This document shows, piece by piece, positions 45,847 through 53,913 of a DNA stretch of 64,000 nt; position 1 is the stretch's first letter; each line of letters begins with the position of its first letter. Under the pieces are notes generated by a model. The model had not been told where the DNA came from and made no database searches. It saw nothing but the letters and a program-made list of their open reading frames with translations. Both the position numbers and the translations under genes were made by a program. This DNA is from Pseudomonas canadensis (GTDB lineage Bacteria > Pseudomonadota > Gammaproteobacteria > Pseudomonadales > Pseudomonadaceae): contig NZ_KI628539.1 in NCBI RefSeq assembly GCF_000503215.1, positions 1-64,000 on the forward strand. The letters run 5' to 3'.

Positions 45847-46137
45847 TCACGCTCTCAGTGTTGGCGGTGCATGTCGCGGTCTACCGACCTTCGGCGCCTT
45901 GTTCTCGCCGTCGCGACACGCACGCAGAAACTCCCGAACACCCTCCTTCAACCAGCAATGCCTGATGCCCATCTTGAAACCCATGGGCAGCCACGGTACG
46001 CCCCGGCGAATTCCCTCCCTGACAGATGCTTCAGTCCGGCCGAGCATCTTGCCCAGGGCGGCGACAAATACCACTTCGCAATCATCGTCCATATATGGTC
46101 CTGGGTTAACCCTCGCTTGGCGGCTTTTGGTTCTCAT
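45847..46137 (-). CDS. Phage DNA-binding protein, HTH
   Basis: 96 aa from ATG 46137 preceded by ggggaaa. The HTH-like region VVFVAALGKMLGRTEASVREGIRRGVPWLPMGFKMG is followed by a basic Pro-rich tail (GRPRHAPPT). Possibly an AlpA/excisionase-like regulator. It ends 5 bp before the excisionase-like gene, so it is in the same operon. Confidence 0.6.
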   Translation of the reverse strand: MRTKSRQARVNPGPYMDDDCEVVFVAALGKMLGRTEASVREGIRRGVPWLPMGFKMGIRHCWLKEGVREFLRACRDGENKAPKVGRPRHAPPTLRA

Positions 46138-46530
46138 GCTTTCCCCGCCTACGATCTTTTTTGTCCGCTGACCTCCCCAGGATCTCATCCACCAATTTGT
46201 AGAAGTTCTCTGACGCGGGTGTTTGATAGGGAGCTTTGCCAGTGACCGAGGCTGCCATAACCAGACCGCGCTTTTTACGGCCTAATTGTGGAGTTGCGAT
46301 CGGAACCGACGATGACTCCAACTTCGCTTTTTTTTCAATCGAGTGCGCTGCTATGTACAAATCCGCCCACTGGTCGAGCTCCAAGCGGTCGAAGCCAACG
46401 CCTCGCTGACCGATCGCGAACTCGAGCACGTATGGCCGCACCGCCTTATCGAAGACGCTCCGGCACATCCCAAGATAGCCAGGTGCCTGATAGGCTCTAA
46501 GAATTCGAGGCAGAACGGGATTTTTTTCAT
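46106..46530 (-). pseudogene. Conserved phage protein, 5' frameshift at a poly-A tract
   Basis: The main frame (46106-46468) reads MCRSVFDKAVRPYVLEFAIG ... GVGFDRLELDQWADLYIAAHSIEKK, a pattern I know from proteins next to prophage excisionases. The frame stays protein-like upstream of that ATG (NPVLPRILRAYQAPGYLG), but the only ATG there, at 46530, is out of frame because it is followed by seven A; eight A would give M-K-K-N-P-V-L-P-R in one frame. Either a real frameshift, programmed slippage, a sequencing error, or a short product from 46468. Confidence 0.6.
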
Positions 46531-46749
46531 GCGCATTTTCTATTGGGTGAAGTGCGACCCCCTTTAGCTACGCAGCGAGCGCCCGCTTGAGTAAGTGGGT
46601 GGAGGTCACACCAGCTTGAAATCGTAGCACTGTCTCGAAAGACTGTATGACTAGCTGCCCAGCGGTTGAGTTAGCCCCAACGAGCCACCTACAGCCGCAA
46701 TTCCCTGATGACTCGCCTAGGCTCTGCATCTTGCAGCAGTAGGTCGAAA

Positions 46750-47013
46750 CTACTTGGCATGGTATGCCCACCAGTCGCTGATCGAGACCATCGGTGCTTC
46801 TGACCTATCGTGACCAGTTACGCTGGTCCAAAAAGTTAGCAGACGATCGCCCTCCGAGTGGCGAGGTTCAGCGCCCTGTTTCCAGCCCAGCAGCGTTGTA
46901 CGTGCCACGCCAATGGTTTGAGCAATTACCTGCATTGAGAGCCCATAGCGCGATATTTCCATGATCACTTGGAACCAATCTATTGTCGGCGTCGGCGCTG
47001 TACGACGGGTCAT
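46750..47013 (-). CDS. Phage HTH protein
   Basis: 87 aa from ATG 47013 (an upstream in-frame start at 47088 is possible). Core IDWFQVIMEISRYGLSMQVIAQTIGVARTTLLGWKQGAEPRHSEGDRLLTFW resembles a small CII/Cro-like HTH domain. The C terminus is SDWWAYHAK. Probably a phage transcription factor; target unknown. Confidence 0.6.
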   Translation of the reverse strand: MTRRTAPTPTIDWFQVIMEISRYGLSMQVIAQTIGVARTTLLGWKQGAEPRHSEGDRLLTFWTSVTGHDRSEAPMVSISDWWAYHAK

Positions 47014-47241
47014 TTGGGGCCTGCAAACGCGCGCGCGCGCGAGGGCAGACCTGTTATGTAGGTCAATAGCCGCAATTCCATTGATCACTCATAAGCCCCC
47101 AGCAATCGAGTTTTGGTAGTGGGTCTTGGTCGGTCCAATGATTTAAAGCGTCGGCGGCATTGGCAAACAACGGTCGTTCAACGGCCGTTGATGCCATTCA
47201 CCGCGGTGGCCGCCTGGCCCGATCATAAGCCCGTTGTGGCG

Positions 47242-47781
47242 TTAACTGTTTTTGACCCAGGCCGGATTGGTATTCAACGCCTGGGCTTGGCCTTGCATGT
47301 TTTGTCCGGAAGCCGTTGCCTTCCATCCACCGGCGATTTTTGCCCCGCTTGAAAGCACGGTGCCGACAGATTCAGCATTCGCATTAGAGCGAGCTTGGCT
47401 CCCAGCCAGCTTGTAGTTGCTGGAGTCGGCGTAACCCCGTACCTTTTGGTTTTGCCCATTGAAGATGGTCAGCGCTGCGTCTTCCTCGGCATTGCCGATG
47501 ATCTGCTCGTTGATGTTGATCGCGGTACCGGCACCGGTCTCAACCCCGGATGCAGCCAATGCGGCATTTGCTTCGCTGGCCTGGTAGCGTGCCAGGCGGC
47601 GGATACGGTCGGCCTGCACCACGGCGGCACTCGCAGCGGTGTCAGCATCGCTCTTTGCCTGGTCCGACTGGGCATCAGAGTTCAACTGTGCCTGCTTGCC
47701 CGATTGTTGAGTGGCGTACACCGAGTACACGGTGGCGGCGGCGGCGGTGGATAAAGCAACAGCTGTTGTGTATCCAGACAT
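47242..47781 (-). CDS. Virion-type protein (podovirus internal/injection protein-like)
   Basis: 179 aa, Ala-rich with a hydrophobic N terminus (MSGYTTAVALSTAAAATVYSVYATQQ). The segment ADRIRRLARYQASEANAALAASGVETGAGTAININEQIIGNAEEDAALTI follows a pattern seen in internal core proteins of short-tailed phages. It is the last gene of a four-gene leftward cluster. Function is inferred from resemblance only. Confidence 0.6.
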   Translation of the reverse strand: MSGYTTAVALSTAAAATVYSVYATQQSGKQAQLNSDAQSDQAKSDADTAASAAVVQADRIRRLARYQASEANAALAASGVETGAGTAININEQIIGNAEEDAALTIFNGQNQKVRGYADSSNYKLAGSQARSNANAESVGTVLSSGAKIAGGWKATASGQNMQGQAQALNTNPAWVKNS

Positions 47782-47783
47782 AG

Positions 47784-48242
47784 TTATTCTCCAGTGGTGA
47801 TGATCAGATCGTTGCTTTGCTGGCGCGACATGAGCGCTGTGGGTTGATCGGTGAATTCTGATTCGGCTTCTTCAACCGTCTTAGCCTGGGTGGCAAAGGT
47901 CATGGTTAGATCAGTGTCGGCATGCGCCAGAAACACCTGTTTGCGTCCGGCCTGTCCTGGGACGATGTGGTATCCATGCAGCTCAATTGACTTGCCTCCG
48001 ATGAAGACTGTGACGTGCCCTGAGACAATCAGCAGGGTGGGGATCTTGATCAGGGCGCCGGTGATCATCACGCCGGCAGGGATGCGGATGGTTCGGGCGT
48101 ACAGTCCGGCATGAAAGTGGTGACGGGTCTGGATGGCCACCTGTTCGATACCGAGTAGGTGCGCCTCCAATCCTTGAACTTTCTCTACGTCGCGGCTGGT
48201 CATCGTGGGAAGTGAAGGCGTTGCTGAAGTGATGTCGTTCAT
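47784..48242 (-). CDS. Phage protein, cupin-like beta fold
   Basis: 152 aa, rich in beta-type residues (LYARTIRIPAGVMITGALIKIPTLLIVSGHVTVFIGG; GYHIVPGQAGRKQVFLAHADTDLTMTFAT). This looks like a cupin-type barrel as found between virion genes in Pseudomonas phages. It overlaps the acetyltransferase gene by 4 nt and is 2 bp from the internal-protein gene. Confidence 0.6.
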   Translation of the reverse strand: MNDITSATPSLPTMTSRDVEKVQGLEAHLLGIEQVAIQTRHHFHAGLYARTIRIPAGVMITGALIKIPTLLIVSGHVTVFIGGKSIELHGYHIVPGQAGRKQVFLAHADTDLTMTFATQAKTVEEAESEFTDQPTALMSRQQSNDLIITTGE

Positions 48243-48700
48243 GCGAGCCCCTTCAGGAATACCTGATTGGTTTCCCGGTAGCCGGAGCGAGGCAGGACCG
48301 TCGCCAGTCTGCTGCCAACTGGCGCGCTGACCATCAGAGCAGACGCGCCCAGTTCAAGGGCAAGTGCCTCAGTAGCACGCAGTAGCTTTATGCCCGTACC
48401 GTGACTACGCGCAGCAGGCTCCACAAAGAACGACTCCATTGCGCAAATGCGGCGGCCTGCGTAGTGCGGCAACCCATACACCAGCAGTGACGCAAGCCCG
48501 ACCAGGTCAGGGCCGAACACGCCGAGAATGTGCAGTGCACCACTCGCCTCCATTGCCCGATACGTCGCAAAGCAGGCATCTACCTCGCCGAGCTCAGGGA
48601 TTCTCGATTCATCGCTATAGGCAGCCAGTAGCTCAGGCAATGCGCCGGCCTGCTCTACTTCTGCCACGGTGCAGGCCCGAATAATGGTTTCAATGGCCAT
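48239..48700 (-). CDS. GNAT-like N-acetyltransferase of phage type
   Basis: 153 aa from ATG 48700 with aggag 8 nt upstream. GNAT core ICAMESFFVEPAARSHGTGIKLLRATEALALELGASALMVSAP; the acetyl-CoA loop (R-x-x-G-x-G) reads RSHGTG. Such genes occur in the structural regions of temperate phages, where their role is unknown. Confidence 0.7.
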   Translation of the reverse strand: MAIETIIRACTVAEVEQAGALPELLAAYSDESRIPELGEVDACFATYRAMEASGALHILGVFGPDLVGLASLLVYGLPHYAGRRICAMESFFVEPAARSHGTGIKLLRATEALALELGASALMVSAPVGSRLATVLPRSGYRETNQVFLKGLA

Positions 48701-48998
48701 GACCTGGCTCCTGTGCATGATCTTGTGGATGCATGACTTCAGCGCTAGGCCAGCGGTGCCGGACTTCTTCCAAGGCCTGAGCCTCTGTCATTGGCTCGCC
48801 AATCATGCTGCAGACCGCTTTCCCGTTGAGCATCACCCGCCAGTGGGCATGTCGTGCCTGTGTGTCGAGTATTTCTACCTGGCGTGCAGTTTCCGCAGGC
48901 TGAGCCGATAGGCTTTGTGGCTGATTCTGCGACTGCATATCGGCCGGTGTTGATAGCGGTGCTGGTCTTTGGCTTAGCAAGCCGGATAGGAGGCTCAT
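48690..48998 (-). CDS. Phage protein of unknown function
   Basis: 102 aa with a gaggtgac ribosome-binding site. It has a Gln/Pro-rich N-terminal half, then HAHWRVMLNGKAVCSMIGEPMTEAQALEEVRHRWP, which may be a small domain shared with phage structural-region proteins. It overlaps the acetyltransferase gene by 11 nt. First gene of the four-gene cluster. Confidence 0.6.
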   Translation of the reverse strand: MSLLSGLLSQRPAPLSTPADMQSQNQPQSLSAQPAETARQVEILDTQARHAHWRVMLNGKAVCSMIGEPMTEAQALEEVRHRWPSAEVMHPQDHAQEPGHGH

Positions 48999-49353
48999 AT
49001 AGTCACCTCGGCCTGATCGCTGCTAATCCAATGTTCCTGTGATTTCAAAAACACCGGCAACAGCGGCAACAATGGCAACAGCCCGGTAAACCGTGGCCTC
49101 CAGGCGTTGCCGAGGCTGCCAAACTGTTGCCACAGGTTTTTTACCGGCAACAGTGATAACCAAATGAAAGGAGAGATCGGATCTCTTATGTTGAAAATGA
49201 GGTGTGCGTTGCCAGTTGTTGCCACTTTTTTTATAGGGTGGCAACGGCTGTAAGCCACACCCCATATGGCCGTTGCCGGTGTTGCCACTGTTGCCAGTGA
49301 TTCTAGGTTCCTGTGAACTCGGGCAATCTGAATTGGTGGTCTTTGAGTGACGT
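48999..49353. other. 355-bp non-coding region holding the iteron array
   Basis: Lies between the helicase stop and the first virion-type gene. A 116-codon minus-strand frame exists but its translation (GNSGNTGNG, VAIVAAVAG) only mirrors the DNA repeats, so it is rejected as a gene. Confidence 0.7.
49056..49295. repeat. Iteron-like array of GGCAAC/GTTGCC hexamers, candidate replication origin
   Basis: Twelve copies in 240 bp. GGCAAC at 49056, 49065, 49074, 49146 and 49240; GTTGCC at 49106, 49126, 49208, 49218, 49272, 49281 and 49290. The first three and the last three are spaced exactly 9 bp and face each other in inverted orientation, flanking an AT-richer centre. It is directly downstream of the primase-helicase genes. 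In P4-like satellites the alpha primase-helicase binds iterons at ori and crr, so an origin is the simplest reading. Confidence 0.7.
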
Positions 49354-51147
49354 TCATACGCCACCGCCTTCACGATCCATGATGTCTGGGTCGATCACAT
49401 AGAGACGTGCCTGGCCACCACCAGGGAGTCGGTAGTTTTTGGTTTTACGCTCGTTGTCACGGCGTGCGAGGACGTTGGCGACCTCCAGCGCTTTGATTAT
49501 GCGAGACAGGCCATAGCCGTGCGCTGCCTCGATGAGCGCCGGCTTGTTGAACAGATACAGGCGATTAGTGCCCACCAGCTCCCAGTAACCGGCCCGGTTG
49601 AACACCTTGGTGTCAGGCGTTTGATCGTCGACATCTGAAAAGCGACTGCTGCCGTGGCGGTCGATAAAGTCCAGGATGCCGGCCAGGATCTGCCGATCCT
49701 CTGCATTGCCACTACCAACCCGGCTAAGCCATTCGCCGTACAGCAAGCGGCAGTCGGCGAGGGCGGTACCCGGCACCCAAGGTAGCAGGCCATACGCGAT
49801 TGCCATTTCACCGGCTAGTGCGATCACGGCGAACCGATCAGCCACTCGGCCGGCCTGGGCATTGTCTTCCACAAAGCTGGCGCGTACCCCGGCGAAATCT
49901 TCCAGTAGGCCGGCCCGGTCGTCGCTCTCGAGCAGCTTCTCGACAAAGGCTGGCCCAAGGTGGCCGTGGTGGGCGCCGACCGCTACGGTGAGCTGCCGGT
50001 GAAAATCCGCTCCCTCAAGCCCATGCAATTCGTCGAAGGCTCGGTGCGTACGGGTACCGGCGTTCACGTCGACCATGCGCAACTCGGCGCCAGCGTGGGC
50101 GGCATTGCCGGATATGGCTGCGTGTTCGGAGAGGGAGCGCTCGCCGCTGGAGAGTGTCAGTAGGCGCCAGCTCAGCTTGGCGCGGCCTTCGCGCTCGCGG
50201 GTCATGGTGCCTTTACCCTGGCCGTTGGCGAGGGAGTACGCCATTTCCTGTACGCGCTTGGGATCGGCGCGCTTGATCTCATCCAAGGGCAGGATGGTGT
50301 CATTACGGCTCGATGCTTCAATCTCCAGGCCGCCCTTGGTCATGTCCCAACTGGCGGCGAACACGCCCGGGTCGCCCCATACCGACGAGCCGATCAGCTG
50401 CGCCAGCGACTTGCCGCTGGAGCTGTCGCCCACCAGGTGAACACCACCACCCAGCACGCCGACCAAACTCAGCAGCGGGCCAGCCAGCGAGCACCCGATC
50501 GCCAGAGTAAGCACCGGGTTGCCCGCGCACTTGGTAGCCACCTCGGATTGCCAGAGCGCCAGCTCGCCGCGCCGGCTGAAAAGTACCTGGGCCTTGTTGC
50601 TGGCCTGGTACCGCACATTGGCACTACCGATGGTTCTCCCAGGTAGCACGAACGCGCCCGACTCATGCCAGCCTGGCCGGCTGGTGGTGGCAAACACTTC
50701 TGCCGGATGCTGGTCGAGCAGGTACTCCATGAACGTGCCGCGCTTCTTGAGGGCAATGATGACGCCCATCCCGAACAAGGCGCGCCGGGCGTCCTCGCCG
50801 CTGCCGCCGAAGACTTCCATGGCGATGATCCATTCCTTGATGCCGCCCTCTGTGACCAGGCGCAGCAACCGGCCCTCGCTGCCGTCGTCGCTGTTGGTGG
50901 TGCGGGCCACGACCGTGACAGGGCTTGAGATCCACTCATCGGTGATAGGTCGGTCGCCGGTATCGCCTTCGGCGTCGTCCTGGTCAGCGGCGGCGCGCTT
51001 GAAGCTATGCCAGTAAACGCCCGGGCGCAGTTTGCGGCCCTTCTCATTGATCACCCAATGCTCATACACCGCCCAGCAGGGGCGATCTGGCGCAATGGTC
51101 GCGGCGTCCGGCCGAAGGTTGATCACGTTGGTGTCAGGCTTGGACAT
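49354..51147 (-). CDS. DUF927-domain replicative helicase
   Basis: 597 aa. The N-terminal third is mixed alpha/beta (EWIIAMEVFGGSGEDARRALFGMGV). The ATPase core has Walker A GDSSSGKS at residues 240-247 and a likely Walker B in DTILPLDEIKRADP. The C-terminal part (FIDRHGSSRF ... YWELVGTNRLYLFNKPAL) resembles the DNA-binding end of phage/ICE DUF927 proteins. Probably a superfamily 3-like helicase that opens the element's origin. ATG at 51147; overlaps the primase gene by 14 nt. Confidence 0.85.
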   Translation of the reverse strand: MSKPDTNVINLRPDAATIAPDRPCWAVYEHWVINEKGRKLRPGVYWHSFKRAAADQDDAEGDTGDRPITDEWISSPVTVVARTTNSDDGSEGRLLRLVTEGGIKEWIIAMEVFGGSGEDARRALFGMGVIIALKKRGTFMEYLLDQHPAEVFATTSRPGWHESGAFVLPGRTIGSANVRYQASNKAQVLFSRRGELALWQSEVATKCAGNPVLTLAIGCSLAGPLLSLVGVLGGGVHLVGDSSSGKSLAQLIGSSVWGDPGVFAASWDMTKGGLEIEASSRNDTILPLDEIKRADPKRVQEMAYSLANGQGKGTMTREREGRAKLSWRLLTLSSGERSLSEHAAISGNAAHAGAELRMVDVNAGTRTHRAFDELHGLEGADFHRQLTVAVGAHHGHLGPAFVEKLLESDDRAGLLEDFAGVRASFVEDNAQAGRVADRFAVIALAGEMAIAYGLLPWVPGTALADCRLLYGEWLSRVGSGNAEDRQILAGILDFIDRHGSSRFSDVDDQTPDTKVFNRAGYWELVGTNRLYLFNKPALIEAAHGYGLSRIIKALEVANVLARRDNERKTKNYRLPGGGQARLYVIDPDIMDREGGGV

Positions 51148-52015
51148 GGGCGAGTTTCCAGTTGGCGAGATCGTTGAAGTCGGTAAGGTCATCGGGGGCG
51201 CCTTCTGGCCAGTCAGGGAAAGCCACCTGGCCACCCACTGCCGCCGCCGCGGCGTTTGCCGCTACGCGCCCCGGGTTGCCATCGGTGAGCCGGTCGTCGT
51301 CGCCGGCGATGACGATTGCCTGGCCCGGGTAGCGAGCGCGCAAGCTCATCGCCGCCGGGATCAAGTTGCCCGCGTTCATGGCCGCGGCAACGACATAGCC
51401 GCCGTGCTGGTGGAGGCTGGCTGCCGTCGCCCACCCTTCGCAGATGCAAAGCACAGAACCTGGCTCGATGATGCCCAGCGGCGAATAGGTGCCCTTGATC
51501 CGGCCGCCGAACAGGAAGCGCTTGTCGCCGTCCGGAGCAATTCGTTGCAGGTTGACCAAGCGCCCATCTAGGTACAGCGGGATCAGCAGGTCAGCGCCAC
51601 GCTGGCGCAGGCCGTAGGAGCGAACTGCCTTGGCGACCAGGTACGGATGGTCGGGTGAAGCGCGGCGCGCATTGCGCCACCAGTGAATGGCTTTCTCGGC
51701 GGCTTCCTGCTGGCGCCGGTGTTGCTCGGCTTCGCGCTGACGCCGGGCTTGGTCAACACGTTCGCGGATCTGCGCGGCTTCGCGAGCGTCCACCGGTTCG
51801 CGGCTGCACCAGGTGCTGGCGCCGCCAGCCTTCCAACTGCCGAACGCGCCCGACGCTATACCGTCCAGGTAAAGCACGTACCAGCCGTTAAGTGAGCCTG
51901 GCTTGTCCTCAGGGACGCGGAACCGGTGGATTACCCCATCTGGTTCAGGCAGCCAGTCGAGCTGCCCATAGACCGCCTGGAGCGCGTCACGGAACAGAAT
52001 AGTTGCATCATCCAT
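51134..52015 (-). CDS. TOPRIM-domain primase
   Basis: 293 aa from ATG 52015 (gggaga upstream). An N-terminal domain (about 1-75) and an Arg/Gln/Glu-rich coiled linker (76-110) precede a DnaG-like TOPRIM domain with acidic residues E193 (CICEGWATAASL) and D239-D241 (IAGDDD). It makes primers for the element's replication. Together with the next gene it forms a two-gene version of the P4 alpha primase-helicase; no zinc finger is visible. Confidence 0.85.
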   Translation of the reverse strand: MDDATILFRDALQAVYGQLDWLPEPDGVIHRFRVPEDKPGSLNGWYVLYLDGIASGAFGSWKAGGASTWCSREPVDAREAAQIRERVDQARRQREAEQHRRQQEAAEKAIHWWRNARRASPDHPYLVAKAVRSYGLRQRGADLLIPLYLDGRLVNLQRIAPDGDKRFLFGGRIKGTYSPLGIIEPGSVLCICEGWATAASLHQHGGYVVAAAMNAGNLIPAAMSLRARYPGQAIVIAGDDDRLTDGNPGRVAANAAAAAVGGQVAFPDWPEGAPDDLTDFNDLANWKLAHVQA

Positions 52016-52283
52016 GGCTGGCTCTCCCAGCAAAGGCGCGGCAGACCCGGCCATTATTCACGCCATGACCGCGTGTGAACTCATCAATTGCATCGACCAG
52101 GCGCACCGTTATCTGCGCGGCAGCATTACGCATAACAACGCGCCCGCACTCGGCGTCAGCTTCGGTCAAGAAGGGCCCTAGCAGCGCCTTGGGCGCCTTT
52201 GGATGCGTTACGTAAAACAGTTCGGTGACTTTCTTCGGGCAAGCCGATCCCGTCGACGTCGGTGCGTCGTTTTGAATGTTCAT
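52008..52283 (-). CDS. Small protein of unknown function
   Basis: 91 aa, MNIQNDAPTSTGSACPKKVT ... LLGPFLTEADAECGRVVMRNAAAQITVRLVDAIDEF. Single domain of alpha/beta look, unrecognised. It overlaps the primase gene by 8 nt, so it is part of the replication operon. Its 'PFLTEADAECGRVV' resembles 'PFATEADATKAVEL' of the product at 52586, suggesting the two are distantly related. Confidence 0.65.
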   Translation of the reverse strand: MNIQNDAPTSTGSACPKKVTELFYVTHPKAPKALLGPFLTEADAECGRVVMRNAAAQITVRLVDAIDEFTRGHGVNNGRVCRAFAGRASHG

Positions 52284-52286
52284 GGG

Positions 52287-52589
52287 TTAAGCCTCTTTCT
52301 GGGGGCTACGCAGTTCGATGCGGGAATTGGCTCTTGTTTTGATGCCGTCCAATCCTGAGCTGAGCGTGCCTAGGCTTTGCAGAAGCCAGCCAAGATCGGC
52401 CACGGCGTCAGTGTTCAAGCCTGCGTCCTCGTTCATCGCGGCACTCGCCAGGATTGCTCCGATAGCAGCTATACCGTGGCTAATGGTTCCACCCATGTCA
52501 TCGGCGGCAGAGCCTATGCTTTTGAGCCTGTCGGTCGTGATGTTCCCGAAGCTTTCAGGGTCGATTAGCAATTGCTTGAAATCAGTCAT
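52287..52589 (-). CDS. Small helical protein of unknown function
   Basis: 100 aa from ATG 52589, starting MTDFKQLLIDPESFGNITTD. Mainly helical (ISHGIAAIGAILASAAMNEDAGLNTDAVADLGWLLQSLGTL). Similar small proteins are common in early operons of Pseudomonas satellites and prophages. Start overlaps the previous gene's stop by 4 nt. Confidence 0.65.
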   Translation of the reverse strand: MTDFKQLLIDPESFGNITTDRLKSIGSAADDMGGTISHGIAAIGAILASAAMNEDAGLNTDAVADLGWLLQSLGTLSSGLDGIKTRANSRIELRSPQKEA

Positions 52590-52891
52590 TTGGCGGCCCC
52601 CTTGGTGAGGTCCGTCAGAACTTCGGCGAGGCCGCCTCGAGCTTGGCAATAGAGCCTGTCCAGATCCTCAGCATCGTGATCGTCAATGTATTGGGACAAG
52701 CCGATGCTTGAGCCGGTGCCTGGATACCGACTGTTCAGCAGCTCTACTGCCTTGGTCGCATCAGCCTCCGTTGCGAACGGGGCGATGATTTTGGCGATGA
52801 GGATGCCATTGCCTTGCTTCGCCGGCGTCATGACCATGAAGTAGCTGTCACCTCGTACTACCCCAGGATTAGTGATTGCGATGATCGACAT
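52586..52891 (-). CDS. Small protein of unknown function
   Basis: 101 aa from ATG 52891: MSIIAITNPGVVRGDSYFMVMTPAKQGNGILIAKIIAPF, then EADATKAVELLNSRYPGTGSSIGLSQYIDDHDAEDLDRLY. No known domain. Overlaps the upstream gene by 23 nt. Confidence 0.65.
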   Translation of the reverse strand: MSIIAITNPGVVRGDSYFMVMTPAKQGNGILIAKIIAPFATEADATKAVELLNSRYPGTGSSIGLSQYIDDHDAEDLDRLYCQARGGLAEVLTDLTKGAAK

Positions 52892-53201
52892 TTGCCACCT
52901 CCTTGGCTTCTGCAAAGCGATCGGCTTCGCGCCAGTGCTGCGCAAGGAAGCCAGCCGATTGAATATGAATCTCGCCTAGCAGTGTCGTCAGGCGGACGCT
53001 CACGGGATGGCGGGCGCCGCCGATAGCTGGCAGAACAGCATCGGAAAGGAGCGACCTTAATTCGTCGAACATCGCGCGGGCATTACGCAGACCGATCAAC
53101 TCGGACGCAGAGAGCGAGACCGGGCCAATGACGGAGCCGCTAACGTTCGTGGGTGCGCGAAGTTCGCCATGCTTGATGACGATAGAGTCGACAGTCTTCA
53201 T
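52869..53201 (-). CDS. Small protein of unknown function
   Basis: 110 aa starting MKTVDSIVIKHGELRAPTNV, helical in the middle (SELIGLRNARAMFDELRSLLSDAVL). Overlaps its upstream neighbour by 4 nt. Unrecognised. Confidence 0.65.
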   Translation of the reverse strand: MKTVDSIVIKHGELRAPTNVSGSVIGPVSLSASELIGLRNARAMFDELRSLLSDAVLPAIGGARHPVSVRLTTLLGEIHIQSAGFLAQHWREADRFAEAKEVANVDHRNH

Positions 53202-53614
53202 TGGACAGCCTCCTGCGTGATGCTATGCAGTAGGGGCAAGGCTCTGCGGCTGTGAACACATGCATGAATTGCGGACGGATGTAGAGTGGTCATCGGTGTA
53301 GCTCCTAACGTTGAGGAGCTGCCACTTTTCGCGGCCAAGCGAGGAGGGGTGGCAGCTGTGCGCGGGTTGGCCGACCGGGACGTTAGGAACCCGGCACACC
53401 CGAAGGTGTCCCACGCACAGCCGCCATAACACGAATGTGCGGACGCAAAAAAAGCGCCAGCAATCGGATGGTGGGCGCTTGTGCGCCTAACGATACTCGA
53501 CCGGCCAAGGTCGGTCACGGGATTTACCGTGACCCTTGAACCATAGCGCCGACACCACATTGCCGCAAGCGGAGTTTTCGACCGACTATCGCTTGGCATG
53601 ATCGTAGTCATCAT
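53198..53614 (-). CDS. Possible Ash-like phage protein
   Basis: 138 aa, unusually rich in Ser, Thr, Arg, Ala, His and Cys. The C-terminal part (CAGFLTSRSANPRTAATPPRLAAKSGSSS ... HACVHSRRALPLLHSITQEAVQ) resembles the layout of P4/Pseudomonas Ash-family proteins, whose role is unclear. The 4-nt overlaps at both ends argue for translation; the composition alone would not. The DNA contains several short inverted repeats, so a structured RNA is an alternative. Confidence 0.45.
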   Translation of the reverse strand: MMTTIMPSDSRSKTPLAAMWCRRYGSRVTVNPVTDLGRSSIVRRTSAHHPIAGAFFASAHSCYGGCAWDTFGCAGFLTSRSANPRTAATPPRLAAKSGSSSTLGATPMTTLHPSAIHACVHSRRALPLLHSITQEAVQ

Positions 53615-53913
53615 ACCGATACCCCCTCAGGCGGGTTGGTGCTGAGGTAGTAGAGCGCCATGCCCTGGTGAGTGCGCCCTTGATCGTCGGTCAACGTGAG
53701 GCGGTGGGTCAGGATCTTGTGGCCCAGGCTGCGTAGTTCATTGATGCGGGCACCAGGACGGACGATATTCAGTTCGCGGATGGCGGTGAAGGTATCGATT
53801 GGGCCAGCTTGCAGTCGTTCCAAAAGGCGAGCGCGCTGGGCTGTTCCGCTGGTATTCTCGACGTGAGTATTTTTGTGGCTGGCCTGTTGGTCGGCCCTTT
53901 TTTTGTCTTTCAT
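53611..53913 (-). CDS. Helix-turn-helix protein of phage/satellite type
   Basis: 100 aa. A polar N terminus is followed by a winged-HTH-like domain: TAQRARLLERLQAGPIDTFTAIRELNIVRPGARINELRSLGHKILTHRLTLTDDQGRTHQGMALYYLS. The pattern 'tai..lni..p.aRI.eLR..G..I' is typical of the small HTH family found in prophage early operons. 4-nt overlaps with both neighbours. Confidence 0.75.
   Translation of the reverse strand: MKDKKRADQQASHKNTHVENTSGTAQRARLLERLQAGPIDTFTAIRELNIVRPGARINELRSLGHKILTHRLTLTDDQGRTHQGMALYYLSTNPPEGVSV

Noticed and set aside
46568..46771. 67-codon minus-strand frame between the HTH gene and the frameshifted phage gene
   Set aside because: No domain, no ribosome-binding site, overlaps the 3' end of the HTH gene in another frame.
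49056..49295. CRISPR-like array
   Set aside because: The repeat unit is only 6-9 bp, in both orientations, with no spacers of uniform length and no cas genes.
49023..49373. 116-codon minus-strand frame over the iteron region
   Set aside because: Its peptide repeats only reflect the DNA hexamers, and it overlaps the helicase stop region.
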